Made by a program: the position numbers and the translations under genes
Part shown: piece by piece, positions 8,138-15,787 of the stretch
Layout: every line of letters begins with the position of its first letter
Position numbering within the stretch: the first letter of the stretch is position 1
Notes under the pieces: generated by a model
Seen by the model: the letters and a program-made list of their open reading frames with translations, nothing else
What the model was told of the DNA's origin: nothing
Database searches by the model: none
Source: Flavobacterium tagetis
GTDB lineage: Bacteria; Bacteroidota; Bacteroidia; Flavobacteriales; Flavobacteriaceae
Assembly (NCBI RefSeq): GCF_016735615.1
Contig: NZ_JAERSF010000001.1
Coordinates: 682,001-746,000 of the forward strand
DNA length: 64,000 bases
Reading direction: 5' to 3'

Positions 8138-8623
8138 TTGAAAAGAATACTCCTTTTTCTGCTTTTAGCAATCGCTTTTACTTCTTGTAAATCGACTTCT
8201 TCTGTTGTAAACAAAAACGAATCTAAAAAAGAAAACAGAGCTTTGGTTAATAATTTAATTGAAAAAGCAACCGATAACATTGGTGTTCGTTATAAAGCTG
8301 GAGGAACTACAAAAAGCGGATTTGATTGTTCTGGATTGGTTTACACTACTTTTGAAAGTGAAAGCATCAATCTTCCGAGGAGTTCTTATGAACAAGCAAA
8401 AATTGGAAAGGTAATTCCGTTGAATGATGCCAGAAAAGGCGATTTAATTTTCTTTAAAACCAACAAAAGCAAACAAATTAATCACGTTGGATTGATTACA
8501 GAAGTCAATTCTGATGAAGTAAAATTTGTTCATTCCTCAACTTCAAAAGGGGTAATAATTTCTTCTACAAAAGAACCTTATTATAAAAATTCTTTTGAGC
8601 AAGTAAACAGAGTTCTTCCGTAA
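8138..8623 (+). CDS. NlpC/P60 family lipoprotein (C40 peptidase)
   Basis: This is a 161-residue cell-wall peptidase of the NlpC/P60 fold. The Cys-His-His triad is visible as FDCSGL (Cys64), NHVGLI (His116) and FVHSST (His132). It probably cleaves D-Glu-mesoDAP bonds in peptidoglycan stems. The start is TTG, chosen because it places a complete lipoprotein signal (MKRILLFLLLAIAFTSC, lipobox Cys17) at the N-terminus and no ATG is available before the catalytic domain. It is a single-domain enzyme of Spr/MepS-like size. It sits 11 bases after lpxB and 50 bases before comEC in a same-strand cluster. Confidence 0.92.
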   Translation: MKRILLFLLLAIAFTSCKSTSSVVNKNESKKENRALVNNLIEKATDNIGVRYKAGGTTKSGFDCSGLVYTTFESESINLPRSSYEQAKIGKVIPLNDARKGDLIFFKTNKSKQINHVGLITEVNSDEVKFVHSSTSKGVIISSTKEPYYKNSFEQVNRVLP

Positions 8624-8673
8624 AAGAATATTTTTTTATTATTTTTCTTACAAATAATTAATACTTTTATGCC

Positions 8674-10704
8674 ATGAAAGTATTAGATTTTCCGTTAGTA
8701 AAAATTACAATTGCCTTTACGCTTGGTATAGTTGCCTCATATTATCTGCGTTTTTCTGTTTCGACAATTACTTTTTCGGTCTTATCATGCTTCATTGCAT
8801 TTTGTATAGCTTTCTTTTGGCATTTAAAATACAATAAGAAATCTATATTACTTGGAGCCTTAAGTTACTTTTTATCTTTCTGTATCGGCGCTTTTACAAT
8901 CATTAGCCATACCGAAAAACTTCAAAAAGACAATTACACCCATTTTAAATCTGCATTTGAAAAAAAACAATCTCTTACCTTAATTCTTAGAGAAAAACTA
9001 AAAAGCAACGATTATAGCGATCGATATATTGGCCTTATAAAAACAATTTCAGCGAAAGCATATTCAGGTAAAGTAATTGTAAATGTTCAGAAAGACAGCA
9101 CTCAAAATCGTTTAATAATAGGGAATAGTATTAAACTTGAAACTGTACTTCAACAAAATAAGCCAAATAAAAATCCGAATCAGTTTGATTACAGCAGGTA
9201 TTTGGCAGACAAACAAATCTATGCGCAGATTTATTGTCAGAAGAAAGAAATTCTGGTTAGCAAAACAATTCAAAAAGACATTTGGTACTATTGTGCAAAA
9301 TTGCATTCGAGAATAATTTCCAATCTCGAAAAATCAAAATTCAACAAAGCTGAAATGAATGTTGCTTTAGCATTAATTCTAGGCCAGCAGCAAGAGATTT
9401 CACAAGACATTATTCAAGATTATCAATACTCTGGAGCTACGCACATTTTATCTGTTTCAGGACTCCATGTGGGTTTTATAATGCTTTTCATCACTTTCAT
9501 TCTCAAGCCAATTCCAAACACCAGAAAAGGTTCTTTTTTTAAATTGGCGTCAATCTTGATTTCATTGGCTGGTTTTGCTATAATTTCTGGCTTATCTCCT
9601 TCAGTTTTAAGATCTGTAGTGATGTTCTCATTTGTTGCAATTGGGAGTCATTTACGACGAAATGGTAATATCTATCACACATTATTAGTTTCAATTTTAT
9701 TGATATTGCTTTTTGAACCGTATTTTTTATTTGATGTTGGTTTTCAATTAAGTTACATCGCATTGTTTTTTATTCTTTGGCTACATCCTATTCTAAAAAA
9801 CATATACAAACCAAAGAACAAGTTGATAGTTTATATCTGGGAAGCTTTGACTGTTTCATTTGCAGCACAAATTGGTACTTTGCCTTTATGCCTTTATTAT
9901 TTCCATCAATTTCCGGGTCTGTTTTTTGTCACAAACATCATTATTCTACCTGTTTTATCTTTTATCATGATTGCAGGAATTGTCGTTATGATTATCGCCA
10001 TTTTTACAAGCCCGCCTTTATTCATGACAATAATTTTTGAGAAAAGCATTTATCTTCTAAATCTTATGATTCACGCTGTAGCTTCTGCTGATTCATTTGT
10101 CATTAGAGACATAAGTTTCAACTTCTATAATTTATGGGCATTCTCACTCTTTATAATTGGCACCATAATCTGGATTAAAAAACCGAGCTTTAACAAACTG
10201 ATATTGGCGCTTGCTTCAATTATTTTAATCCAAATTTCTTTTATTTTGACTAAAGCAGAAACCGAAAACAAAGAAGAATTGATTATTTACAATGAAAAAA
10301 GCAACACAATTATTTCTGAGCGCTTAGGAAGAAACATCACACTTTATACTAGAGATACAATTCAAAAGAACGTTAATAAAAGAAACATAAATTCTTATCT
10401 CGTTGGAAATTCAATCAGCTTAAACAAAATCGAAGAAATTAAAAATGTGCTTTATTTTAAAAACACCAAAATTCTAATAATTGACAGCACTAAAACTTTC
10501 TCAGAAAAAATTCAGCCAGATATTTTAATCCTTACTCAAACCTCAAAAATAAATCTGGATCGAGTGCTGGAAAATATTCACCCAAAAGTTGTTATTGCAG
10601 ATGGTTCAAATTCAAATTCAATTCAGAAATACTGGGAAAAAAGCTGTCTTCAAAAAAATATCCCTTTTCATTCAACAAAAGAAAAGGGATATTATCAATT
10701 ATAA
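8674..10704 (+). CDS. comEC: ComEC/Rec2 family DNA-uptake channel protein
   Basis: This is a 676-residue polytopic membrane protein of the ComEC/Rec2 family, which forms the inner-membrane channel for transforming DNA. The N-terminal part (about 1-230) has two or three membrane segments followed by a soluble OB-like DUF4131 region. The Competence domain (about 225-510) contains the conserved ILSVSGLHVGFI and ISGLSPSVLRSV motifs and six or more hydrophobic helices. The C-terminal region of about 150 residues does not show the HxHxDH metal motif of the beta-lactamase-like nuclease domain found in classical ComEC. Bacteroidota homologues are often of this shorter type. Whether the strain is naturally competent cannot be told from this window. 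Confidence 0.9.
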   Translation: MKVLDFPLVKITIAFTLGIVASYYLRFSVSTITFSVLSCFIAFCIAFFWHLKYNKKSILLGALSYFLSFCIGAFTIISHTEKLQKDNYTHFKSAFEKKQSLTLILREKLKSNDYSDRYIGLIKTISAKAYSGKVIVNVQKDSTQNRLIIGNSIKLETVLQQNKPNKNPNQFDYSRYLADKQIYAQIYCQKKEILVSKTIQKDIWYYCAKLHSRIISNLEKSKFNKAEMNVALALILGQQQEISQDIIQDYQYSGATHILSVSGLHVGFIMLFITFILKPIPNTRKGSFFKLASILISLAGFAIISGLSPSVLRSVVMFSFVAIGSHLRRNGNIYHTLLVSILLILLFEPYFLFDVGFQLSYIALFFILWLHPILKNIYKPKNKLIVYIWEALTVSFAAQIGTLPLCLYYFHQFPGLFFVTNIIILPVLSFIMIAGIVVMIIAIFTSPPLFMTIIFEKSIYLLNLMIHAVASADSFVIRDISFNFYNLWAFSLFIIGTIIWIKKPSFNKLILALASIILIQISFILTKAETENKEELIIYNEKSNTIISERLGRNITLYTRDTIQKNVNKRNINSYLVGNSISLNKIEEIKNVLYFKNTKILIIDSTKTFSEKIQPDILILTQTSKINLDRVLENIHPKVVIADGSNSNSIQKYWEKSCLQKNIPFHSTKEKGYYQL

Positions 10705-10707
10705 TTT

Positions 10708-11157
10708 TTATTCTGGGTTTAAAATCAAACTCGATTCAGAAATCCATGATTTAACACCAGAAGCTTTATAGCCTATAAGTCCTAATTTATTAAAATTGGT
10801 TTTTCCTTTTCTGCTAGTTACTTCAGAAAAACACACTTGCGGAATTTCTTCAATTCCAAAAGCATTTTTTAATCGCAAATTTTGTTCTCTAGTTGCATCA
10901 GAAATAGAAGGATCAGAGAGATCAAGCTTAACCAAAATAACATTTTTACGTGACCATTCTTCAAAATCTCGAGTAGAAAAAATTTCATTCTGAAGTTGAG
11001 GATTTACACCTTGGCTCGTAAAAAAAATCAGTAATGGCTTTCTCTTTTCTGCACTAGCAGTTACAGCATCATTGATATCTGTTTTCCATATTATATTTTG
11101 GGAATTCATATAAAATGGGCTTAAAAACAATAGTAGGATAAGTAGATTTTTTGGCAT
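10708..11157 (-). CDS. Thioredoxin-fold exported protein without CXXC (paralogue 1)
   Basis: This 149-residue protein has a signal peptide (MPKNLLILLLFLSPFYMNSQ) and a thioredoxin-like domain. It aligns along its length with the genes at 11417-11869 and 12083-12550: IIWKTDINDAV, PLLIFFTSQGVNPQLQNEIF, NVILVKLDLSD, LKNAFGIEEIPQVCF and a C-terminal KSWISESSLILNP. At the active-site position, where paralogue 3 has WCGWC, this one reads QGVNPQ and has no cysteine. The cis-Pro loop is kept (EIPQV), and a new Cys follows it (QVCF). Redox activity through CXXC is therefore excluded. A binding or chaperone role in the periplasm is possible but unproven. It is convergent with comEC, with only 3 bases between the stops. 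Confidence 0.85.
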   Translation of the reverse strand: MPKNLLILLLFLSPFYMNSQNIIWKTDINDAVTASAEKRKPLLIFFTSQGVNPQLQNEIFSTRDFEEWSRKNVILVKLDLSDPSISDATREQNLRLKNAFGIEEIPQVCFSEVTSRKGKTNFNKLGLIGYKASGVKSWISESSLILNPE

Positions 11158-11344
11158 ATAATTTTGGTTTTGGTTATGTTAATAAAACTAAAATAATACA
11201 AAAACAGAATCCAATAAAGATTTTAAGCAATTATAAATCAAGTTATAAGAATTAAAATCAAATTGATAATATACGAGCTGTTTTTTAATAAATGTAAAAT
11301 AAACACTATATAAAATAATCAAATTCTCGATTTCTTTTAAGAAC

Positions 11345-11377
11345 AAAAAAATCCCCTCCTGCAAAACAGAAAGGGGA
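11345..11377 (-). terminator. Terminator after thioredoxin-fold paralogue 2
   Basis: Read on the minus strand, the stem TCCCCTTTC / GAGGGGA (with partial pairing inside and a roughly 14-base loop) is followed by a run of seven T. It lies 40 bases after the stop codon of the gene at 11417. Confidence 0.7.
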
Positions 11378-11416
11378 CTAAAAAAAATTAAAATAAAAGT
11401 CGAATGAAATCGTTTA

Positions 11417-11869
11417 CTATTCTGATGGATGTAGAATTGCATTTGATTCTGCAATCCAAGCTTTCGCTCCTCCAGGTTTATAGGCAATTTTTCCTAAAGC
11501 ACTAAATGTAGTTTTGTTTTTCCTTACTGATGCCATTGCAAAGCATACTTCTGGAAGATCTTGAACTCCAAATGCATTTTTCAATTTTACATTTTGCTCA
11601 CGATCACTATCTGAAGCATTCATGTCAGATAAATCTAATTTTACTAAGACCACGTTGTCTCGTGACCACACGGCAAAATCGGGTGTTTTAAAGATTTCAT
11701 TTTGAAGATTTTCGGGTACACCTGAGGCAGTGAATAAAATCAACATTGGTTTTTTCTGGTCATTACTTATAGCAATAGCATCTGTCATGTTTGTTCTCCA
11801 TGCTAAGTTTTGTGCTTGCATCATAAATGAACCTAAAAAAAACAGTAGGATAAGTAATTTTTTAGTCAT
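11417..11869 (-). CDS. Thioredoxin-fold exported protein without CXXC (paralogue 2)
   Basis: This is a 150-residue protein with the signal peptide MTKKLLILLFFLGSFMMQAQ and a thioredoxin-like domain closely related to the two flanking paralogues (LAWRTNMTDAI, PMLILFTASGVPENLQNEIF, LKNAFGVQDLPEVCF, AKAWIAESNAILHP). The CXXC position reads SGVPEN, so no redox cysteine pair exists. The cis-Pro is retained (DLPEV) with a Cys two residues on. Its upstream region carries TTTG and TAATTTCG spaced by 19 bases, a good promoter candidate, and its own terminator follows, so it is probably transcribed alone. The function is unknown beyond the fold. It most resembles paralogue 1. Confidence 0.86.
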   Translation of the reverse strand: MTKKLLILLFFLGSFMMQAQNLAWRTNMTDAIAISNDQKKPMLILFTASGVPENLQNEIFKTPDFAVWSRDNVVLVKLDLSDMNASDSDREQNVKLKNAFGVQDLPEVCFAMASVRKNKTTFSALGKIAYKPGGAKAWIAESNAILHPSE

Positions 11870-11898
11870 ATAAATTGGTTTTGGTTAGATTAGCAAGA

Positions 11899-11929
11899 CG
11901 AAATTAACATTATATTTTAGTTATCCAAA
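11899..11929 (-). promoter_or_regulatory. Promoter candidate for thioredoxin-fold paralogue 2
   Basis: On the minus strand TTTG (11926-11929) and TAATTTCG (11899-11906, one mismatch to TAnnTTTG) are separated by 19 bases, matching the Bacteroidota spacing. The box ends 30 bases before the start codon. Confidence 0.6.
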
Positions 11930-12033
11930 TTTTATTAGAACAAAAAATACATTATATGTTTTTTTATATATAATAAAATATAAAATACTCAATTTAAAAG
12001 ATCTTCCTAAAGAGTTTTTCCTACTAAACAAAA

Positions 12034-12062
12034 AAAAGCCTCTTACACAGTAAGAGGCTTTT
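12034..12062 (-). terminator. Terminator after thioredoxin paralogue 3
   Basis: A perfect 12-bp inverted repeat (AAAAGCCTCTTA / TAAGAGGCTTTT) with a 5-base loop and an A/T tail lies 20 bases past the stop of the gene at 12083. It would end the peptidase/transporter operon transcript. Confidence 0.85.
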
Positions 12063-12082
12063 CAATATTTTAAAATCTAAAT

Positions 12083-12550
12083 TTATATTTTTTTAGGATG
12101 CACTATTCCTTCCGCAACAGTCAACCAAGCTGATGGCCCACCTGCAACATATCCTGTTTTACCAAGACCTTTAAAGTTTACCCTTCCATCTTTTGTTTCT
12201 GCACTAGTAAAGAAAACCGTCGGAAAACCTTGAATTCCGAAAGCCTGTTGCAATTCGTTATTCTGACTTTTAAGTTCTGGTGTCTGAGGAACAGATCTAG
12301 GATAATCCAATTCAACTAAAACCACATTATCTGTTGCCCACTTTTTAAATTCAGCAGTCTTTAAAACTTCATTTTGCAAGCGAATACACCAACCACACCA
12401 ATCACTGCCCGTAAAAAACATCAGCATAGGCTTTTGTTCCTTATTACTTACAGTAATTGCTTCTCTAACATCTGTATACCATTTTAATTCTTGTGCTTGA
12501 AGATTAGCAGCACCAATTAAAAACAAAGCAATAAGTACTATTTTTTTCAT
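12083..12550 (-). CDS. Exported thioredoxin-like protein with CXXC (paralogue 3)
   Basis: This is a periplasmic thioredoxin-fold protein with the signal peptide MKKIVLIALFLIGAANLQAQ. The domain has a genuine redox motif, FFTGSDWCGWCIRLQNEV, followed by the cis-Pro loop GFPTVFF. It resembles thioredoxin_7/DUF255-like disulfide oxidoreductases. The ATG at 12550 is preferred, because the frame upstream only offers a TTG that would add six residues ahead of the signal peptide. It follows the second POT transporter gene by 46 bases on the same strand and probably ends that operon. It appears to be the ancestral member of three tandem copies, since only it keeps both cysteines. The substrate is unknown. 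Confidence 0.9.
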   Translation of the reverse strand: MKKIVLIALFLIGAANLQAQELKWYTDVREAITVSNKEQKPMLMFFTGSDWCGWCIRLQNEVLKTAEFKKWATDNVVLVELDYPRSVPQTPELKSQNNELQQAFGIQGFPTVFFTSAETKDGRVNFKGLGKTGYVAGGPSAWLTVAEGIVHPKKI

Positions 12551-12596
12551 AATGGAAATTTTATACAAATTTATGCAAAAAGTGATTACAATTTAA

Positions 12597-14081
12597 TTAT
12601 TTAACTTCTTGCATTAATCTTCTGATTAACGGAGTTAGAACAATAAATGCAATACCTGCAACAAGAGCATATACGGCTAATTGATAATATCCATCCGTGT
12701 AAGCAATAAGTTTAGACATTAATGTAGTTCCAGTATTGGCATTAGACATTTCAGCTCCCAACTTACCTGCAGCAAACTGTCCGAATGCACTAGACAAGAA
12801 CCATAATCCCATCATCATTCCGAACAATCTTTTTGGAGATAATTTAGTTATTACCGACATCCCGATTGGACCAATACATAATTCCCCAAGTGTATACAAA
12901 AGATATCCTAAAGCAAAAACATCAAGAGAACTTAATCCGTCTGCATTTACAAAGAATCTTGCACTGTAAAAGATAAAGAAACCTGCCGCCAATAAAATAA
13001 ACGACAAACCAAATTTAACAACTGTATTAGGCTCTATTTTACGGTTAAACATATAGATCCACAAAATCCCAACAAGCGGGCTAAAAATAATAACATAAAG
13101 AGAGTTTATACTATTATTAACCACATTAGGATCAATACTGAAGAACAACAATTTATTCGTTAAATTATCTTTCGCAAATAATGACAAAGAACCTCCAGAT
13201 TGTTCTGAAATTGCCATAAACATAAAATACGCAAAAATAAAGATAAAGGCAGCCAAAAACTTAAGTTGCTGCTTTCTCTCTTTTATCATTATCAGTTCAT
13301 ATAAAAAATATCCCAATGCCAAAATTCCGATTGTATACATAAAATACTCCGTAAAATCAGAATTAATAACCATTATATAAACCAATGGAATTACAGCAAA
13401 AGAACCTAAATAAACTGCTATTTCGTAAAGATTACGTTTTTTAGGTGCCTGATTTTGTAATGGAGAATTTCCAATTGGCGCCAAATGTTTTTTAGTCAAA
13501 AGGAAAGTTATAACTCCTATTATCATAACAATCGCTGCAGAAAGAAAACAAAGGCTCCAAGAATAATTCTTTCCTAAATAAATTGGTATTGCACCTCCAA
13601 GCATTCCACCAATATTAATTCCAGCATAAAACAATCCGTAACCTGCATCACGACGACCATCATTTTCATGATATAGCTCCCCTACCATCGAAGAAACATT
13701 TGGTTTAAAAAAACCAGTTCCGATAATAGAAAGTGTTATTCCATAATAAAAGAAATCATGCGGATTTGCTGCAATAAGCAAATTCCCCAGAATCATCACA
13801 ATTCCACCAAAAAGAAGCGACTTTTTAAACCCTAAAATTTTATCGGCAAAAATTCCACCAATAAAAGTAAATGCATAAACAAACGCTTGAATTGCACCAT
13901 ATTGAAGACTTGCTTGCCCATCAAGCAGACCTAATTGATCCACCATGAAAACTGCCAAAACCCCTCTCATTCCGTAGAAACAAAAACGCTCCCACATTTC
14001 AACCAAAAACAAATACCACAATTGCTTTGGGTACTTGCCTTTAAAATTTTGAATTCCTTCTAAAGTAATATTGTTTTCCAT
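12597..14081 (-). CDS. POT-family peptide transporter (second copy)
   Basis: This is a proton-coupled di/tripeptide transporter of the POT/PTR2 (MFS) family with about 12-14 membrane helices. Family signatures include VEMWERFCFYGMRG (the ExxER-type motif used in proton coupling, here as EMWER), GIQAFVYAFTFIGG, FFKPNVSSMVG and DAGYGLFYAGINIGG. A GTG at 14093 would overlap the upstream stop codon, but the ATG at 14081 right after that stop gives MENNITLEG, and I prefer it. At about 494 residues it is shorter than its 558-residue neighbour. The two transporters are adjacent and downstream of dipeptidyl peptidase IV, which strongly suggests uptake of the dipeptides that enzyme releases. Confidence 0.94.
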   Translation of the reverse strand: MENNITLEGIQNFKGKYPKQLWYLFLVEMWERFCFYGMRGVLAVFMVDQLGLLDGQASLQYGAIQAFVYAFTFIGGIFADKILGFKKSLLFGGIVMILGNLLIAANPHDFFYYGITLSIIGTGFFKPNVSSMVGELYHENDGRRDAGYGLFYAGINIGGMLGGAIPIYLGKNYSWSLCFLSAAIVMIIGVITFLLTKKHLAPIGNSPLQNQAPKKRNLYEIAVYLGSFAVIPLVYIMVINSDFTEYFMYTIGILALGYFLYELIMIKERKQQLKFLAAFIFIFAYFMFMAISEQSGGSLSLFAKDNLTNKLLFFSIDPNVVNNSINSLYVIIFSPLVGILWIYMFNRKIEPNTVVKFGLSFILLAAGFFIFYSARFFVNADGLSSLDVFALGYLLYTLGELCIGPIGMSVITKLSPKRLFGMMMGLWFLSSAFGQFAAGKLGAEMSNANTGTTLMSKLIAYTDGYYQLAVYALVAGIAFIVLTPLIRRLMQEVK

Positions 14082-14082
14082 T

Positions 14083-15759
14083 CTATCTAACACCGTGCAT
14101 TAATTTTTTTAATAGTGGCGTTAAAGCAAATAATAAAATTGCAGCAATACCTGTCAGTACAACAAATACCATAAAAAATTCATATAAATTATGGATTTCA
14201 AATCCTGCAAAAATTGGATTTTGTGCACTAATCTGATGATGATCCAACAAAGCCAACTGGTCTGCTGAAAGCGTTATTTTTTTATCTAAAACTGCTTGAA
14301 GATCGATTCCTAATTCTTTTGCTTTTGCAAATTTATCACCAGTTGCTGGTAAGATAGAACCTAAAGTCCCTCCTAATGCATATCCTGAAGCATTTGACAA
14401 AAAGAATACTCCGTATAATAATGACGCGAAACGTTTTGGAGATAATTTACCAACCAATGACAAACCAATTGGAGACAAACATAGTTCAGCACATGTATTT
14501 AAGAAATATAATAAGATCAACCATTTGACTAATAAAAGCCCTGAAGTTCCGATATAAGAAACCTGAGTCGCAATCATAAAGAAACTCACAGAAATGATTA
14601 CCAAACCAGCTGCTAATTTTACAGGAGAAATTGGTTCTTTTCCTTTAGCTCTTAAAGTATCCCAAAGAATACTGAAAGGAACTGCTAAAAGCACAACAAA
14701 CATTCCGTTAAAAATTTGAACCATTGATGGTGGCATTGCCCAACCAAAGAAATGTCTGTCTGTTTGATTATCTGCAATAAAAGTTAAAGATGAACCAGCT
14801 TGTTCAAATGCTGCCCAAAAGAAAATAATAAAAAACGATACGATGTAGATTACATAAATTCTATCTCTTTCAACTTTAGTCAAAGACGTGTCTGAAATAA
14901 TTAATCCTGCTAATGCCAAACCACTTGAATAAATCAAAGTATAAATCAAGTTCTGACCAACCACATAGTGGAAAAAGAATCCTAAAGCAACAAAAGCAAT
15001 TCCTGCACCAATAAGGGCTTTAGTAGAAAAATTTGCTTGCTGTGCTTCTCCTTCTTCAAAGTCTGAAGCGTCATTTTTAGAAGGAAGTCCTCCTAATGGT
15101 TTTCCTTCTGGAGAAACTACATATTTATTTTTCAAGAAGTAGAAAAGAACGGTCCCTAATAACATTGCAGTAGAAGCAGCCAAGAATCCCCATCTGAAAG
15201 CGTGAATATCTCTAATTCCGCCTGCATCTTTAACATCTCCCAATAAAGGACAGATAGACTGACCTAAAAATGCTCCGATATTAATACCCATATAGAAAAT
15301 AGTAAAAGCACTATCTAATTTTGTTTTTTCTTGTTTTGGATACAAACTTCCAACCATACTAGAAATGTTTGGCTTGAAGAATCCGTTACCAAAAACAATT
15401 ACTCCTAAAGCAGAGTACATGATGATTTTTGCTAAACCTAAGTTAGATCCAAAAACACTTCCGCTCGTAAACAAAAGCAATTGTCCAATCGCCATTAACA
15501 ACCCTCCTAAAAGAATACAGTTTCTGTTTCCTAAATAACGGTCAGCAACAAAACCACCTAACATTGGTGTTAAATAACAAAGTCCAAGAAAACCTCCATA
15601 AATTAATGACGCTTCTTCTTCCTTCATCAACAATGAATTCACAAGAAATAAAGTCAATAAAGCTCGCATTCCATAAAAATTGAACCGCTCCCACATCTCC
15701 GTTCCAAATAATACCCAAAGTCCTTTTGGATGCGCTGTTTTTACTTGAGTTTCTCCCAT
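14083..15759 (-). CDS. POT-family peptide transporter (first copy)
   Basis: This is a 558-residue POT/PTR2 peptide:proton symporter. It has GTEMWERFNFYGMRALLTLF (EMWER motif on helix 1), GGFVADRYLGNRN, GNGFFKPNISSMVG and TIFYMGINIGAFLG, followed by further hydrophobic helices. A soluble loop of about 35 residues (PSKNDASDFEEGEAQQ) sits in the middle, and near the C-terminus is a second hydrophilic insertion (GDKFAKAKELGIDLQ) absent from the shorter neighbour. The gene begins 28 bases after the dipeptidyl peptidase gene, and its stop abuts the next POT gene, so all three look co-transcribed. It sits in the inner membrane. Di/tripeptide import is well supported by family and context. Confidence 0.95.
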   Translation of the reverse strand: MGETQVKTAHPKGLWVLFGTEMWERFNFYGMRALLTLFLVNSLLMKEEEASLIYGGFLGLCYLTPMLGGFVADRYLGNRNCILLGGLLMAIGQLLLFTSGSVFGSNLGLAKIIMYSALGVIVFGNGFFKPNISSMVGSLYPKQEKTKLDSAFTIFYMGINIGAFLGQSICPLLGDVKDAGGIRDIHAFRWGFLAASTAMLLGTVLFYFLKNKYVVSPEGKPLGGLPSKNDASDFEEGEAQQANFSTKALIGAGIAFVALGFFFHYVVGQNLIYTLIYSSGLALAGLIISDTSLTKVERDRIYVIYIVSFFIIFFWAAFEQAGSSLTFIADNQTDRHFFGWAMPPSMVQIFNGMFVVLLAVPFSILWDTLRAKGKEPISPVKLAAGLVIISVSFFMIATQVSYIGTSGLLLVKWLILLYFLNTCAELCLSPIGLSLVGKLSPKRFASLLYGVFFLSNASGYALGGTLGSILPATGDKFAKAKELGIDLQAVLDKKITLSADQLALLDHHQISAQNPIFAGFEIHNLYEFFMVFVVLTGIAAILLFALTPLLKKLMHGVR

Positions 15760-15787
15760 ATTATTCGTTTATTTAATTATTTTTAGA

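Noticed and set aside
11188..11487. 99-codon minus-strand frame after thioredoxin paralogue 2
   Set aside because: It overlaps the end of that gene in another frame and runs through its terminator; composition looks non-coding.
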